Shown piece by piece: positions 42,614-50,785 of a stretch of DNA of 64,000 nt. A program made the position numbers and the translations under genes. Origin of the DNA: Roseiconus nitratireducens (GTDB lineage: Bacteria > Planctomycetota > Planctomycetia > Pirellulales > Pirellulaceae); the NCBI RefSeq assembly GCF_008629675.1, contig NZ_VWOX01000007.1, positions 62,001 to 126,000 on the forward strand. Direction: 5' to 3'. Positions within the stretch are counted from its first letter, which is position 1; every line of letters begins with the position of its first letter. The notes under the pieces are model-generated. The model was given only the letters and a program-made list of their open reading frames with translations. It did not search any database and was not told the DNA's origin.

Positions 42614-43786
42614 CTAGAACCGGAAGATTGCCGCGGCAGCCCGCCCGTTGCTGGGAAGTTCCCCGGCGACGCAGCGGCGAACTTCAGCTCCACTTCGCAA
42701 CGCTGCGATGGCTGCTCGGTTGCCCAGTTCGACACCCCGGTTGGGATCGCCGCTGGTCCTGGCGGTCTGGTCCGATTCATCGATGGTTCCGTAGATCTCT
42801 GCATCCGCAGCGACCAGCAGGCTGCGCACGCGACCTTGCAGGGCCGCGGAAACGACTTGTTCGATGTCGGTCGTTGCCTGCGCTTTCGCCAATGCGGTTC
42901 CGAACCGTTCGGAGAAATCCTCGGAGCTAACTTCCTGCTCCGACCGGGCGTGACTGATGGTCTCAATCACCTTCTTTTTTACCTGCTCGGCGGTCAAGTT
43001 CGCCGGACTTCCCGCGATCCGAAAATCCAAGTGGGATTCGCTGGCGGCGTCAAAATGACCGGCGACTTCGTCGGTGGCGAACACGGCCAGCGGCGTTCCG
43101 GTGTTGTAGATAGCCGGCTGGAGCAGTTGGGCGATCCGCACCAAATAATGGTTGCGATCGGCCTCAATCTTCTGTTCGCCTTCGCCTTGACCGTGATACA
43201 TCGCGGTGGAAGTTCCACTGCCGTCACCGGAGGTCCGGTGGCTAGAGTATTGCAGCTGCTCCTCCGGGTCGCGTGGTACGATCAGGTCGTCAAAGCTGGC
43301 CGGGAATCCGGAGGCGTCCGCCGGTTCCAGGGCGCCCTCGGAAAGCCGATACAGGTTGGCCTTCTCCCAGGTGAGCGTCAGCACGAAGCAGTCCCCTCCG
43401 GACGCTTGCGTCGGCAGCATCGGTTTGAGGAACGGGACTTCATCAATCTCCACGCGTTCCTCCACTTCGTGCGGCAACCGCAGCAGTCTGATTTCTTCCG
43501 CGGTCGCCAGAATGCACAGTCCGTACGATTGGTGCTGCCAAAAGGAGTGGTCTTCTTGTTTCGCTCGCAACGGTTGAAGGAAGGCAGGATCATATCCCGC
43601 TTCGGAAAGTTGGTCACAGGCTCGGTCGAGCAGGTTTCGCAGTCGAATGGCTCCCTGGCGCGTCTCGGGACCGCTGGGAGAGGTGGGCAGGTAGATCGAA
43701 ACGCAGGGATGCGACGTGATTGCGGCCAACTCATTCAAGTCGCCGCGTCGGAGGTTTCTCAGGTCCAGAACGGTTGCTGTGCTCAT
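42614..43786 (-). CDS. Bacterial archaeo-eukaryotic release factor (baeRF) family protein
   Basis: 390 residues. The architecture matches the bacterial eRF1-like families predicted to act in ribosome rescue: an N-terminal LNELAAITSHPCVSIYLPTS, a middle FVLTLTWEKANLYRLSEGAL segment, then GDGSGTSTAMYHGQGEGEQK where eRF1 carries GGQ-like sequence, and a C-terminal AALQGRVRSLLVAADAEIYG. The exact baeRF subfamily (likely family 3) is not certain. Such proteins are often in stress regulons. The start at 43786 has GAGG 8 bases upstream. A sigma-54 promoter lies 62 bases upstream, divergent from that of the AI-2E gene. Confidence 0.85.
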   Translation of the reverse strand: MSTATVLDLRNLRRGDLNELAAITSHPCVSIYLPTSPSGPETRQGAIRLRNLLDRACDQLSEAGYDPAFLQPLRAKQEDHSFWQHQSYGLCILATAEEIRLLRLPHEVEERVEIDEVPFLKPMLPTQASGGDCFVLTLTWEKANLYRLSEGALEPADASGFPASFDDLIVPRDPEEQLQYSSHRTSGDGSGTSTAMYHGQGEGEQKIEADRNHYLVRIAQLLQPAIYNTGTPLAVFATDEVAGHFDAASESHLDFRIAGSPANLTAEQVKKKVIETISHARSEQEVSSEDFSERFGTALAKAQATTDIEQVVSAALQGRVRSLLVAADAEIYGTIDESDQTARTSGDPNRGVELGNRAAIAALRSGAEVRRCVAGELPSNGRAAAAIFRF

Positions 43787-43846
43787 CTCATTTGCCTCAT
43801 CGCGCATGGCGTTTCAAATCGTCAAGAATTCCGTCCACCAACAGGT

Positions 43847-43862
43847 CGCAAATCAGATGCCA
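43847..43862 (-). promoter_or_regulatory. Sigma-54 promoter for the baeRF gene
   Basis: Minus-strand TGGCATCTGATTTGCG, TGGCA and TTGC intact, correct spacing, 62 bases before the start at 43786. Confidence 0.72.
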
Positions 43863-43997
43863 TTCCCGCGGAGTTTGTTCTGGCATCGCGTTGGTCGTCA
43901 GTTGTCGGCCAAGTGCGCCACTGCAGCACAGCGAGACGGAGAATGCACCGGCGTGGATGTGCGGGCAAGCTTTCGTAGAATGTCGGAGAGGTCAGGT

Positions 43998-44013
43998 CGG
44001 CATGAAGTTTGCT
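43998..44013 (+). promoter_or_regulatory. Sigma-54 promoter for the AI-2E family gene
   Basis: CGGCATGAAGTTTGCT, correct spacing and full TTGCT, 260 bases before the ATG at 44272, leaving a long leader in which no gene is evident. Confidence 0.6.
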
Positions 44014-44271
44014 CAGACGAGGCGGGGACTGCGTCTTCGTCGCGACCAGCTCCGGGGCCCGGAAGCGTTGGTTTCTGGAGGAATAACGCCGTCGCAAGGG
44101 TGATTTCCAGCCGGCGCGGGGCCTGGCCGAGAGGTCTCCCTGGAGCGGAAATGGAGGTTGAAAGTTTCTGCCGGTTGGGCGGCGGCGCGATCGTCGGAGG
44201 TTCGTTGCGACGCCTCCACGTCGACGCAATCAATGATCCACCGCTGAACCCATCTGGAACGTCTCCCGCCC

Positions 44272-45474
44272 ATGAACGAACGCACCGACAACGAACCGAC
44301 CGAACCCGCCACCTCGCTGGTGTCAACGCTTGCGGTTCGCATCTGTGCGACGATGTTGGTGCTGTACGCGCTTTACTACGCGCGGTCCTTGTTCGTTCCA
44401 GTGGTCACGGCGATCGTCTTGTACTTGACGTTGCGGCCGATCGTTCGTCGCGGCAGGGCCATCCGGATTCCGTCAACTGTCACCGCAATCGCGATCATGG
44501 CCGGGTTGGTGATATTGCTCGCATCGGCAACGTACTTGGTCTTTACCCCCGCCAAACAGACGCTGGCTGATGCGCCGCGTCACATCGCGACGGCAAAGGA
44601 GCGATTGGCGTTCGTGTTCGACAAGATGGAGGAGGTCGATCAGGCGACCGAAGAAATGTCGCAGGCGACCGACGGCAGCGAGGAAGCCGCGGGGGAAGAC
44701 GAACCTGTGCCGGTTGAGATCGAACAGCCTGCCTGGAGCAGCAATGTCACCCTGGTGAACGGAACCGGGAATTTTGTTTCATTCGTGACCGTCGCCGGGG
44801 TGCTGCTGTTCTTCCTACTGGCGGCCGGCGATGACTTGCTTCGCAACGTGATGCGATCGTTGCCCGATTTTACTTCCCGCCGGCGAATGATCGAAGTTTT
44901 GCAGAACGTCCAGGAGGGTCTGGGAAGTTATCTTGCCCAGGTTTCGCTGATCAACGCGGGGTTGGGAATCTCAGTGACCGTCGCGATGTGGCTGTTCGGG
45001 ATGCCCTCGCCATTCGTATGGGGCACGATGGCATTCGCCTTCAACTTCATTCCCATCGTGGGGGCGATTTGCGGGGCGATCATCATTTTCTTTGTCGCCA
45101 TCGTCAACTTCGACACCGCCTGGTATGCCTCGGTTGTGACACTCGGCTACATCGGGCTCACCTCGTTGGAGGGCCAAGTGATCACCCCCGCCATTCTAGG
45201 AAGGTCGATGCGGATCAGCCCCGTGTTGGTGTTCATCTTCATCGTGTTCTGGGGCTGGATGTGGGGAATGATGGGGGTCTTCCTGTCGGTACCGATTCTG
45301 ATCGCGACCCGCATGATCTGCGAGGGATACGAGGGATTGCATCCGATTGCGCTGATTCTGGGCGCAGAAGAGTCTCACGTCTTGCCGCATAAAGATTCCG
45401 ATCAGGACGAAGCGAAATCTTCGTCGATTCAACGCTCGGCTGCCGCCGACGGCATGGAATCTGCACCAACCTAG
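44272..45474 (+). CDS. AI-2E family (PerM-like) membrane transporter
   Basis: 400 residues, about eight membrane helices. Family hallmarks: LYYARSLFVPVVTAIVLYLT, RRRMIEVLQNVQEGLGSYLA, AFAFNFIPIVGAICGAIIIF, and LEGQVITPAILGRSMRISPV. Residues 115-155 are an acidic cytoplasmic insert (ATEEMSQATDGSEEAAGEDE) that replaces the usual loop. The family includes the putative autoinducer exporter TqsA and Na+/H+ antiporters; the substrate here is unknown. The C-terminus is a Ser/Asp-rich tail. It is preceded by a sigma-54 promoter 260 bases upstream. Confidence 0.94.
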   Translation: MNERTDNEPTEPATSLVSTLAVRICATMLVLYALYYARSLFVPVVTAIVLYLTLRPIVRRGRAIRIPSTVTAIAIMAGLVILLASATYLVFTPAKQTLADAPRHIATAKERLAFVFDKMEEVDQATEEMSQATDGSEEAAGEDEPVPVEIEQPAWSSNVTLVNGTGNFVSFVTVAGVLLFFLLAAGDDLLRNVMRSLPDFTSRRRMIEVLQNVQEGLGSYLAQVSLINAGLGISVTVAMWLFGMPSPFVWGTMAFAFNFIPIVGAICGAIIIFFVAIVNFDTAWYASVVTLGYIGLTSLEGQVITPAILGRSMRISPVLVFIFIVFWGWMWGMMGVFLSVPILIATRMICEGYEGLHPIALILGAEESHVLPHKDSDQDEAKSSSIQRSAAADGMESAPT

Positions 45475-45690
45475 CGTCGGTCTGGAGGCCCGAAGCCGTA
45501 GGCACCAGCGCCAGGCCGAAGCATGGTGACACTTCGGAATCTTGAGACCCGAGGCGAGTGCCTTTGGCTCATCTGTTCCAGTCAAACGCGTTTTCAGGCG
45601 GGTTTTCACGCGGGGCCAAGCTGGACAGCGTCACTCTGTAGCGGTATGCCATTGATGAAGCTAGCGCAACTTGAATGAGGGAGAATGGAG

Positions 45691-46038
45691 ATGTCTGAGA
45701 CCAATCCTGAAATTGAAGCTCAAATGGACGAGCTGGCTCATCTCTGCTGTCAGCGTCTGTCGGGGGAACTGCCCGCCGATGAGCGTTCGGATTTATTGCT
45801 GAAGTCCCTGCTGATGAGCGGATACGTCTGGAAGCACAAGGGATCCTTCCAGGCCGACTTGGAAGCGCGCGTGAAGTCTCGATGCGGGCATCACGCCATG
45901 CATCGTGGTGGAGAACTTTCGTCGATGTCGGAAAAGTTGGAGGAGAAGTTTCGCGAACTGGCTCGGTGGGAATCTAAATCGCCGGACACGACCTCGAAGC
46001 CGAAGGCAGCGAACATCAGTTCAGCGACGGACGCCTGA
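45691..46038 (+). CDS. Small protein of a two-member family ending KAANISSATDA
   Basis: 115 residues. It is a paralogue of the gene at 63468: both start with a NPEIE-x-Q-x-D-x-LA-x-LCC segment, share LLKSLLMSG, E-x-RVK-x-RC, HRGG-x-L-x-S and KL-x-x-x-F-x-x-LA, and end in the identical 11 residues KAANISSATDA. The two adjacent Cys near residue 20 and the Cys near residue 67 could bind metal or form disulfides. No family was recognised. The start at 45691 is chosen because AGGGAG lies at good distance; an ATG at 45685 is too close to it. Confidence 0.85.
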   Translation: MSETNPEIEAQMDELAHLCCQRLSGELPADERSDLLLKSLLMSGYVWKHKGSFQADLEARVKSRCGHHAMHRGGELSSMSEKLEEKFRELARWESKSPDTTSKPKAANISSATDA

Positions 46039-46182
46039 GCCCGCCACGGACGCTAAGCACGGCCACAACGGCCACGGGCGCCACACGGCCACTGACTCTG
46101 GGCACCGCGGCGTCGGGTTGGCGGGCGAAGTGATGGCAAGACATCAAGAATCGTCTCCCGCACGCCCCACTCTCGGGCATCT

Positions 46183-46198
46183 CGGTACGTCACTTGCA
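46183..46198 (+). promoter_or_regulatory. Sigma-54 promoter for the DUF4142 gene
   Basis: CGGTACGTCACTTGCA, correct spacing and full TTGCA, 92 bases before the GTG start at 46289. Confidence 0.7.
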
Positions 46199-46288
46199 TC
46201 CGCTGGCAGGATCGCGTCATCGCGGGCGTGCGTCCGATGCATTTGGTGACGTCAGCTTTTCAAACAAGAGTAAAACGGGAGTTCCACC

Positions 46289-47197
46289 GTGAAATCTATT
46301 TTCGAACCAATGACGGTCAAGGTTGGCGGTTTGACGCTGGCCATTGCCATGACGTGCGGGCTTTCCCCTTCCGCCTCGGGCCAGGACGTCGATGTTGCGA
46401 CGCCGCGTGGGCAGGTCGAGGTCGAAGACGAGGGGCTTGGTGGCGAAGACGTGGAGGTGCGGGTGCAGTCCGATCGGCGTCGCGGCACCGATCGCGCCCG
46501 CGCGATGAACGCTTCGCTCTCGAATCGCCAGCTGGCCAACTGGCTACTGGTCGATCAGCGTCAAATCGTGGACCTGGCCAAGTACGGGTTGGACCGCAGT
46601 AAGTCGCCTGAGGTGCGGCAGCTCGCGGAGACCGTGATTCAGGATCATCAGGACTTCAGTAAGCAATTGAGGCAGGTCAACGCGGGCGATCGCAACGACG
46701 ACCAGGCAGCCGATGAATCCGACCAGCGCCGGGATCGGCGGCGGAATCTGCTTCGAAACCGTGGCGAGGCGGACGGCCGCGAAGGTCGCGACGCGTTGGA
46801 AGGGATCGCCGACCGGATTGAAAGCGGCGTGGATCGGTTGGCCAATCGCGCCGAACGTGTCGTGGAAGAGACTCGTGATGCCGTCGAACGCAATGTCGCC
46901 GACGTCCGTAGACGTCCGGGCGGCGCGGCAGCCGCTGGATGGCTGGCCATTCATCGCGACATCAGCCAGCGGTGGTCGCAAGCGGTCCGTAATGACCTGG
47001 AAAACCGCGACGGGTATGAATTCGATGCCGCATTTGTCGGTGTCCTCGTGGCGGCACATTTGAAGGAGCAGGCTGTTTTGGAGGTGCTGCGTGATCACGC
47101 TGACGGCGACCTGAAAAGCACGTTGGATCAGGCACTCGCGACGACCATGCAACACCGCCAGTCGGCCGAACAAGTGATGCAATCCATTAAACGTTGA
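46289..47197 (+). CDS. Secreted DUF4142 protein
   Basis: 302 residues, GTG start with CGGGAG 7 bases upstream. A signal peptide (ending about residue 32, SPSASGQ) precedes an acidic linker. The DUF4142 ferritin-like helical fold is split: the first half is NRQLANWLLVDQRQIVDLAK with KSPEVRQLAETVIQDHQDFS (about 75-120), the second FVGVLVAAHLKEQAVLEVLR to the end (about 245-300). Between them is a roughly 90-residue charged Arg/Asp/Glu insert (DQRRDRRRNLLRNRGEADGR). DUF4142 proteins are periplasmic and stress-linked. The DUF883-like gene follows after 34 bases, probably cotranscribed. Confidence 0.88.
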   Translation: MKSIFEPMTVKVGGLTLAIAMTCGLSPSASGQDVDVATPRGQVEVEDEGLGGEDVEVRVQSDRRRGTDRARAMNASLSNRQLANWLLVDQRQIVDLAKYGLDRSKSPEVRQLAETVIQDHQDFSKQLRQVNAGDRNDDQAADESDQRRDRRRNLLRNRGEADGREGRDALEGIADRIESGVDRLANRAERVVEETRDAVERNVADVRRRPGGAAAAGWLAIHRDISQRWSQAVRNDLENRDGYEFDAAFVGVLVAAHLKEQAVLEVLRDHADGDLKSTLDQALATTMQHRQSAEQVMQSIKR

Positions 47198-47231
47198 TCC
47201 AATTTTGACACTCTTCATCGGAGAATAGAAA

Positions 47232-47669
47232 ATGAGTACGACAACCACCACCAAAAGTGAAGCGGCGTGGGATCAAGTTCACGAGGCAATCCTTCACCGT
47301 TGGCCGCAGATCCAACGCGGAGAATTGCTGCGCTGTGAAAACAATGTCAGCGATTTGGTTGACCACGTTTCACAGCGGGTCTCAGCTAAGCGAGACGAAG
47401 TCGAGGCCGTCGTTCGAGAATTTGCACCCGCGGACGCGGATTCACTTTCTGAACGTGCCCGCAGGCAGGCCGAGCATGCCGGAGAGTCGTTGCGAGCGGC
47501 CTACCAGCAGACCAGCGAGGTGATTGCTGAGCGGCCGGGCGAATCCGTGCTGACCAGCTTCGTCGCCGGAATCGTGGTCGGCGCAGCCGTGACGGCCCTG
47601 TTCATGAGCTCTCGGCGGGAGCCGGAACCGACGACATGGCAGCGGTTGAGAGACAGCTACTACCGATAA
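47232..47669 (+). CDS. DUF883-like membrane-anchored protein
   Basis: 145 residues. Layout as in the CsbD/DUF883 protein at 18357: EAAWDQVHEAILHRWPQIQR, a long helical middle with SERARRQAEHAGESLRAAYQ, then VIAERPGESVLTSFVAGIVV leading into the membrane helix, and a basic C-terminal tail. The first domain no longer matches CsbD well (only the W-x-Q-V/I, R-W and G-E-L positions remain). E. coli ElaB/YqjD anchor ribosomes to the membrane; that role is only inferred here. It is in an operon with the DUF4142 gene. Confidence 0.87.
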   Translation: MSTTTTTKSEAAWDQVHEAILHRWPQIQRGELLRCENNVSDLVDHVSQRVSAKRDEVEAVVREFAPADADSLSERARRQAEHAGESLRAAYQQTSEVIAERPGESVLTSFVAGIVVGAAVTALFMSSRREPEPTTWQRLRDSYYR

Positions 47670-47764
47670 GCATCAACCGCAATGCGAATCGATTTTGACG
47701 CTCGCGAGGCACCGTCTCGTGACTCGCGAGCGTCGGATCGGCAAGGACAGCGGTTAGCGGGACA

Positions 47765-47892
47765 ACGTCACTTTCAGGCAAAAAACCGTGATTTGCAGTG
47801 CGATGAACGGCAGGTCGCTAGCCGCCGGTCGATGCGAGAGAACCCGCGGCTAGCGCCACGCGGCTCACGCAAAGTGAAGCTAAACAGGTTCG
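47765..47892. repeat. MITE-like palindromic element, copy D
   Basis: About 128 bases in the same orientation as copy B: AAAACCGTGATTTGCAGTGC, GGTCGCTAGCCGCCGGTCG, GAGAACCCGCGGCTAGCGCC, CGGCTCACGCAAAGTG. It ends 8 bases from the transketolase stop codon and lies between two convergent genes. Confidence 0.75.
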
Positions 47893-47899
47893 GCTGATT

Positions 47900-49771
47900 T
47901 CAGCCCACTCTCTGGCCGACGCATGAACGCACTTCCTTCACGATTCCGTCCGCGGAGATCCCTTGGTCCTCACGGAGCTCTTCCGGCGTGCCACTCATGG
48001 CCCGTTTACGAACCGCCAGCGATCGAATGGACGCTGTCGATTCGGCAACCGCACTGCGAACCGCTTCGCCCAAGCCGCCTTCCGGGAAGTGGTCTTCGAT
48101 GGTGATCAGCACCTCGGTTTCTGCTGCGGCTTGTCGCAGCGTTTCCCGATCCAAAGGCTTGATCGAATACAGATCGATGACGCGAACCTGAATGCCGTCC
48201 TGTTGCAACGTTTCTTGGGCCCGCAACGCTTCATGCACAGTGACTCCCGCCGCGACCAACGTCGCTTGATCGTTCGACGAGCGGCGCAACACGTTGCACC
48301 CGCCGATCGAGAATCGGGTTTGATCGTCGTACAGCACGGGAGTCTTCCCGCGGGTCGTCCGCAAATAGGAAATGCCGTGATGTTGCATCATTGCTTCTAC
48401 CAGCCGTTCGGCGGAAACGGCGTCGCACGGATACAGGACAACGCTTTCTTGGATGGTGCGGAACATGGCAATGTCTTCCAGCCCCATTTGCGAGGGACCA
48501 TCTTGCCCGATTGAGACGCCGCAATGCGAACCCACAAATTTCACGTTGACGTCACTGTAGCGTGCCATTCGAATCTGATCGAAGGCTCGGGTGAGAAACG
48601 CGGCGAATGATGAGACGAACGGGATCTTACCCCGTCTGGCCAAGCCAATTGCTGCCCCGGCCATGTTCTGCTCGGCCACGAACATTTCAAAGAACCGGTC
48701 GGGAAACTCCTCCGCGAAGAACTTGGCCCGCGTCGAGTTGCTGACTTCTCCGTCAAGCGAAACCAGGTTGGGCCATTGCGGACCTAAACGCTGGATCGCA
48801 TTTCCGAAGGCGTTCCGGGTCGCAACCTTGTCACCAATCTTGTAGTCGAAGGGTTGGGAAGCTTGCGGGGAAGATTTTTCAGGCTGCGCGTTCTCCGGGC
48901 TGGCAAGGTTGCCGGTGATCGGTTCGCCTTCGGCCGGCAGCTCGGCCAGAGCCTGCTGCAGTTGATCTTCATCAAGGGGTTTGCCGTGCCAACCCGGCTG
49001 GTCTTCCAGGAAGCTGACGCCCTTTCCCTTGATCGTGTGGGCGATCAGCATTTTGGGGCGTTTCGAATCAGATGCGAAGGCTTTTCGGTAGGCAGCATCC
49101 ACTTCCGCCAGGTCATGGCCGTCTTCGATCAGGATGGTTTCCCAGCCGAAAGCCTCGATTCGACGTTGGTGCGCCGTCAGGTCGTGTCCCTGCATCGTCT
49201 CGCCTCGCTGGCCAAGCCGATTCACGTCAAGGATTCCGATTAGATTGTTCAGTTGATAATGGGACGCCAACTCCATTGCTTCCCACTGGCTGCCTTCGGC
49301 CATCTCGCTGTCACCGAGCAAGACAAAGGTGCGATACGGAAGTCGGTCGAGGTACTGGCCGTTGAGCGCCATCCCCAGGCCGATCGACAGCCCCTGCCCT
49401 AACGAACCGGTTGCGGCTTCGGTCAACTCGAATCGCGAGGTGGGGTGCCCTTCAATCGGGCTTCCAAACTGACGGTACGTCATCAAGTCAGCCGAACTGA
49501 CTTGGCCGGCGGCGGCCCATAGCGAGTAAAACAACGGGGATGCGTGTCCCTTGGAAAAGATCAGTCGGTCATTGTTGGGGTGTTCGGGATGATCCGCATC
49601 GAAGCGAAAATGCCCCTGAAAAAACAACGCGGTCATCAATTCGACAGCGGACAGAGATGAAGTCGGGTGGCCGGAACCGGCCTGAGTCGTCGAACGCAGA
49701 ATCGCACGGCGAATCTGTCGAGCCAACTGATCCAGCGTGTCACGGTCGATGGAAGTCGCTTGCATGTTCAT
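47900..49771 (-). CDS. tkt: Transketolase, animal-type length
   Basis: 623 residues, complete. It moves two-carbon ketol units between sugar phosphates in the pentose phosphate pathway with thiamine diphosphate. Motifs: SGHPTSSLSAVELMTALFFQ, KGHASPLFYSLWAAAGQ, thiamine-diphosphate motif GDSEMAEGSQWEAM...NNLIGILDVNRLGQ, and in the pyrimidine domain FVAEQNMAGAAIGLARRGKI with the catalytic Glu. The length of about 620 and the residues 330-370 insert (NLASPENAQPEKSSPQASQP) fit the short animal/archaea-type subfamily, not E. coli-like 660-residue enzymes. The open frame extends to 49993; AAGGA before the ATG fixes 49771. A sigma-54 promoter lies 138 bases upstream. Confidence 0.96.
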   Translation of the reverse strand: MNMQATSIDRDTLDQLARQIRRAILRSTTQAGSGHPTSSLSAVELMTALFFQGHFRFDADHPEHPNNDRLIFSKGHASPLFYSLWAAAGQVSSADLMTYRQFGSPIEGHPTSRFELTEAATGSLGQGLSIGLGMALNGQYLDRLPYRTFVLLGDSEMAEGSQWEAMELASHYQLNNLIGILDVNRLGQRGETMQGHDLTAHQRRIEAFGWETILIEDGHDLAEVDAAYRKAFASDSKRPKMLIAHTIKGKGVSFLEDQPGWHGKPLDEDQLQQALAELPAEGEPITGNLASPENAQPEKSSPQASQPFDYKIGDKVATRNAFGNAIQRLGPQWPNLVSLDGEVSNSTRAKFFAEEFPDRFFEMFVAEQNMAGAAIGLARRGKIPFVSSFAAFLTRAFDQIRMARYSDVNVKFVGSHCGVSIGQDGPSQMGLEDIAMFRTIQESVVLYPCDAVSAERLVEAMMQHHGISYLRTTRGKTPVLYDDQTRFSIGGCNVLRRSSNDQATLVAAGVTVHEALRAQETLQQDGIQVRVIDLYSIKPLDRETLRQAAAETEVLITIEDHFPEGGLGEAVRSAVAESTASIRSLAVRKRAMSGTPEELREDQGISADGIVKEVRSCVGQRVG

Positions 49772-49907
49772 TTCATCATTCCTTGCGTGTGGACGATCAA
49801 TCTGGTCGCGGATCGGACAATGTCGAGGGCGGGTTATGGAAGACCAGCCCCGAACGTCTCCGGTGGTGGACGACTGGACGTTCCCCGATCGCAACACGTC
49901 GAATCGA

Positions 49908-49923
49908 CGCAAGAATTGCGCCA
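49908..49923 (-). promoter_or_regulatory. Sigma-54 promoter for transketolase
   Basis: Minus-strand TGGCGCAATTCTTGCG, correct spacing, TTGC intact, 138 bases before the start at 49771. Confidence 0.62.
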
Positions 49924-50088
49924 GCGTGCCAGAGGCGGCGATCGATTCGAAGACCCAGGAAGTGCGGGTGTTCTTCGCGGAAGGAACAGGCATTGCATCG
50001 CTTTTGCCAAAACTGAACGACTACCGAGCCTCCTGGGGGCCTCGATTCCGCTGGGGTCGATCAGCCCGGTCGGTGAGTGGTCGTGTGA

Positions 50089-50125
50089 ATTCGTACCGAG
50101 AAACTGAATTCGTACCGAGAAACAA
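50089..50125. repeat. Direct repeat GAATTCGTACCGAGAAAC x2
   Basis: An 18-base unit appears at 50089-50106 and again 19 bases later, immediately before the gene at 50137. The rest of 49924-50136 shows no gene. Confidence 0.85.
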
Positions 50126-50136
50126 GGATCTACCCG

Positions 50137-50361
50137 ATGTTTGTCAAAGAAAAGAGCTCTGGCGACCTCATTCGTATCGACCCTGTCGACGTCTTGGTTC
50201 TGGCCGACCCGCTGGCGGAAACCGTCAGCGGACGCCGGCAAGCAGGCGAGGAAGAGCAGGATCGGGACGAGTACCGGAAAGAGGATTTGATCTTCCCCTC
50301 GGGTGAATCATTTCCGAAATGCTGGACCGAGCCGTCTTATCAGCTTTCTAAGGCGCACTGA
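50137..50361 (+). CDS. Small acidic planctomycete-type protein, unknown
   Basis: 74 residues, MFVKEKSSGDLIRIDPVDVL to YQLSKAH. Central part ETVSGRRQAGEEEQDRDEYR is strongly charged; the end LIFPSGESFPKCWTEPSY contains a single Cys and two aromatic prolines. I believe I have seen this kind of protein only in planctomycetes but do not recognise a named family. AAGGA lies upstream at a fair distance. It is preceded by the direct repeat. Function unknown. Confidence 0.65.
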   Translation: MFVKEKSSGDLIRIDPVDVLVLADPLAETVSGRRQAGEEEQDRDEYRKEDLIFPSGESFPKCWTEPSYQLSKAH

Positions 50362-50596
50362 TCGAACGGCCGTGACGCGCCATCGGTCCGTCTGGCTTCC
50401 TCTGCAACCGGTAGCGACGCTCATTCGAGCGCGGCGTTCCGCAGCCCGGTGGCCGCGCCGACGGATCGCGCGAGCATCTGGGCAGTGCGTCGCGGCGGGG
50501 CGTGCGCTTCCGCTTCGTTCGTGGCCTGCTCACAGACGCGACCGGCATGAAATCGCACACTGCCACTGAGCGGTGGCGCTGCGCAGTGACACGATG

Positions 50597-50612
50597 TGGC
50601 ACGGTGATTGCA
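50597..50612 (+). promoter_or_regulatory. Sigma-54 promoter for the GH13-debranching operon (consensus)
   Basis: TGGCACGGTGATTGCA matches the consensus at every defined position, 175 bases before the TTG start at 50786. 50362-50785 otherwise holds no supported gene. Confidence 0.8.
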
Positions 50613-50785
50613 TTGCGACGACACGTTCTTGTCCGCGACGCGATTGTGAATCATTGCACATTCGTGTGTCGTTGCACGGTTGTCTTTGCGCGGTGGCCTG
50701 ACAAGATCTCTCGTCAAGACTTTTCGCCGTTGCCGTGGCCTGCCGGTTCGCGAGGCGGTTTTCCTCATCGATCTCGGAGCCGGTT

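Noticed and set aside
43716..44570. Plus-strand 284-codon open frame before the AI-2E gene
   Set aside because: Overlaps both the baeRF and the AI-2E genes in another frame and reads as Arg-rich noise.
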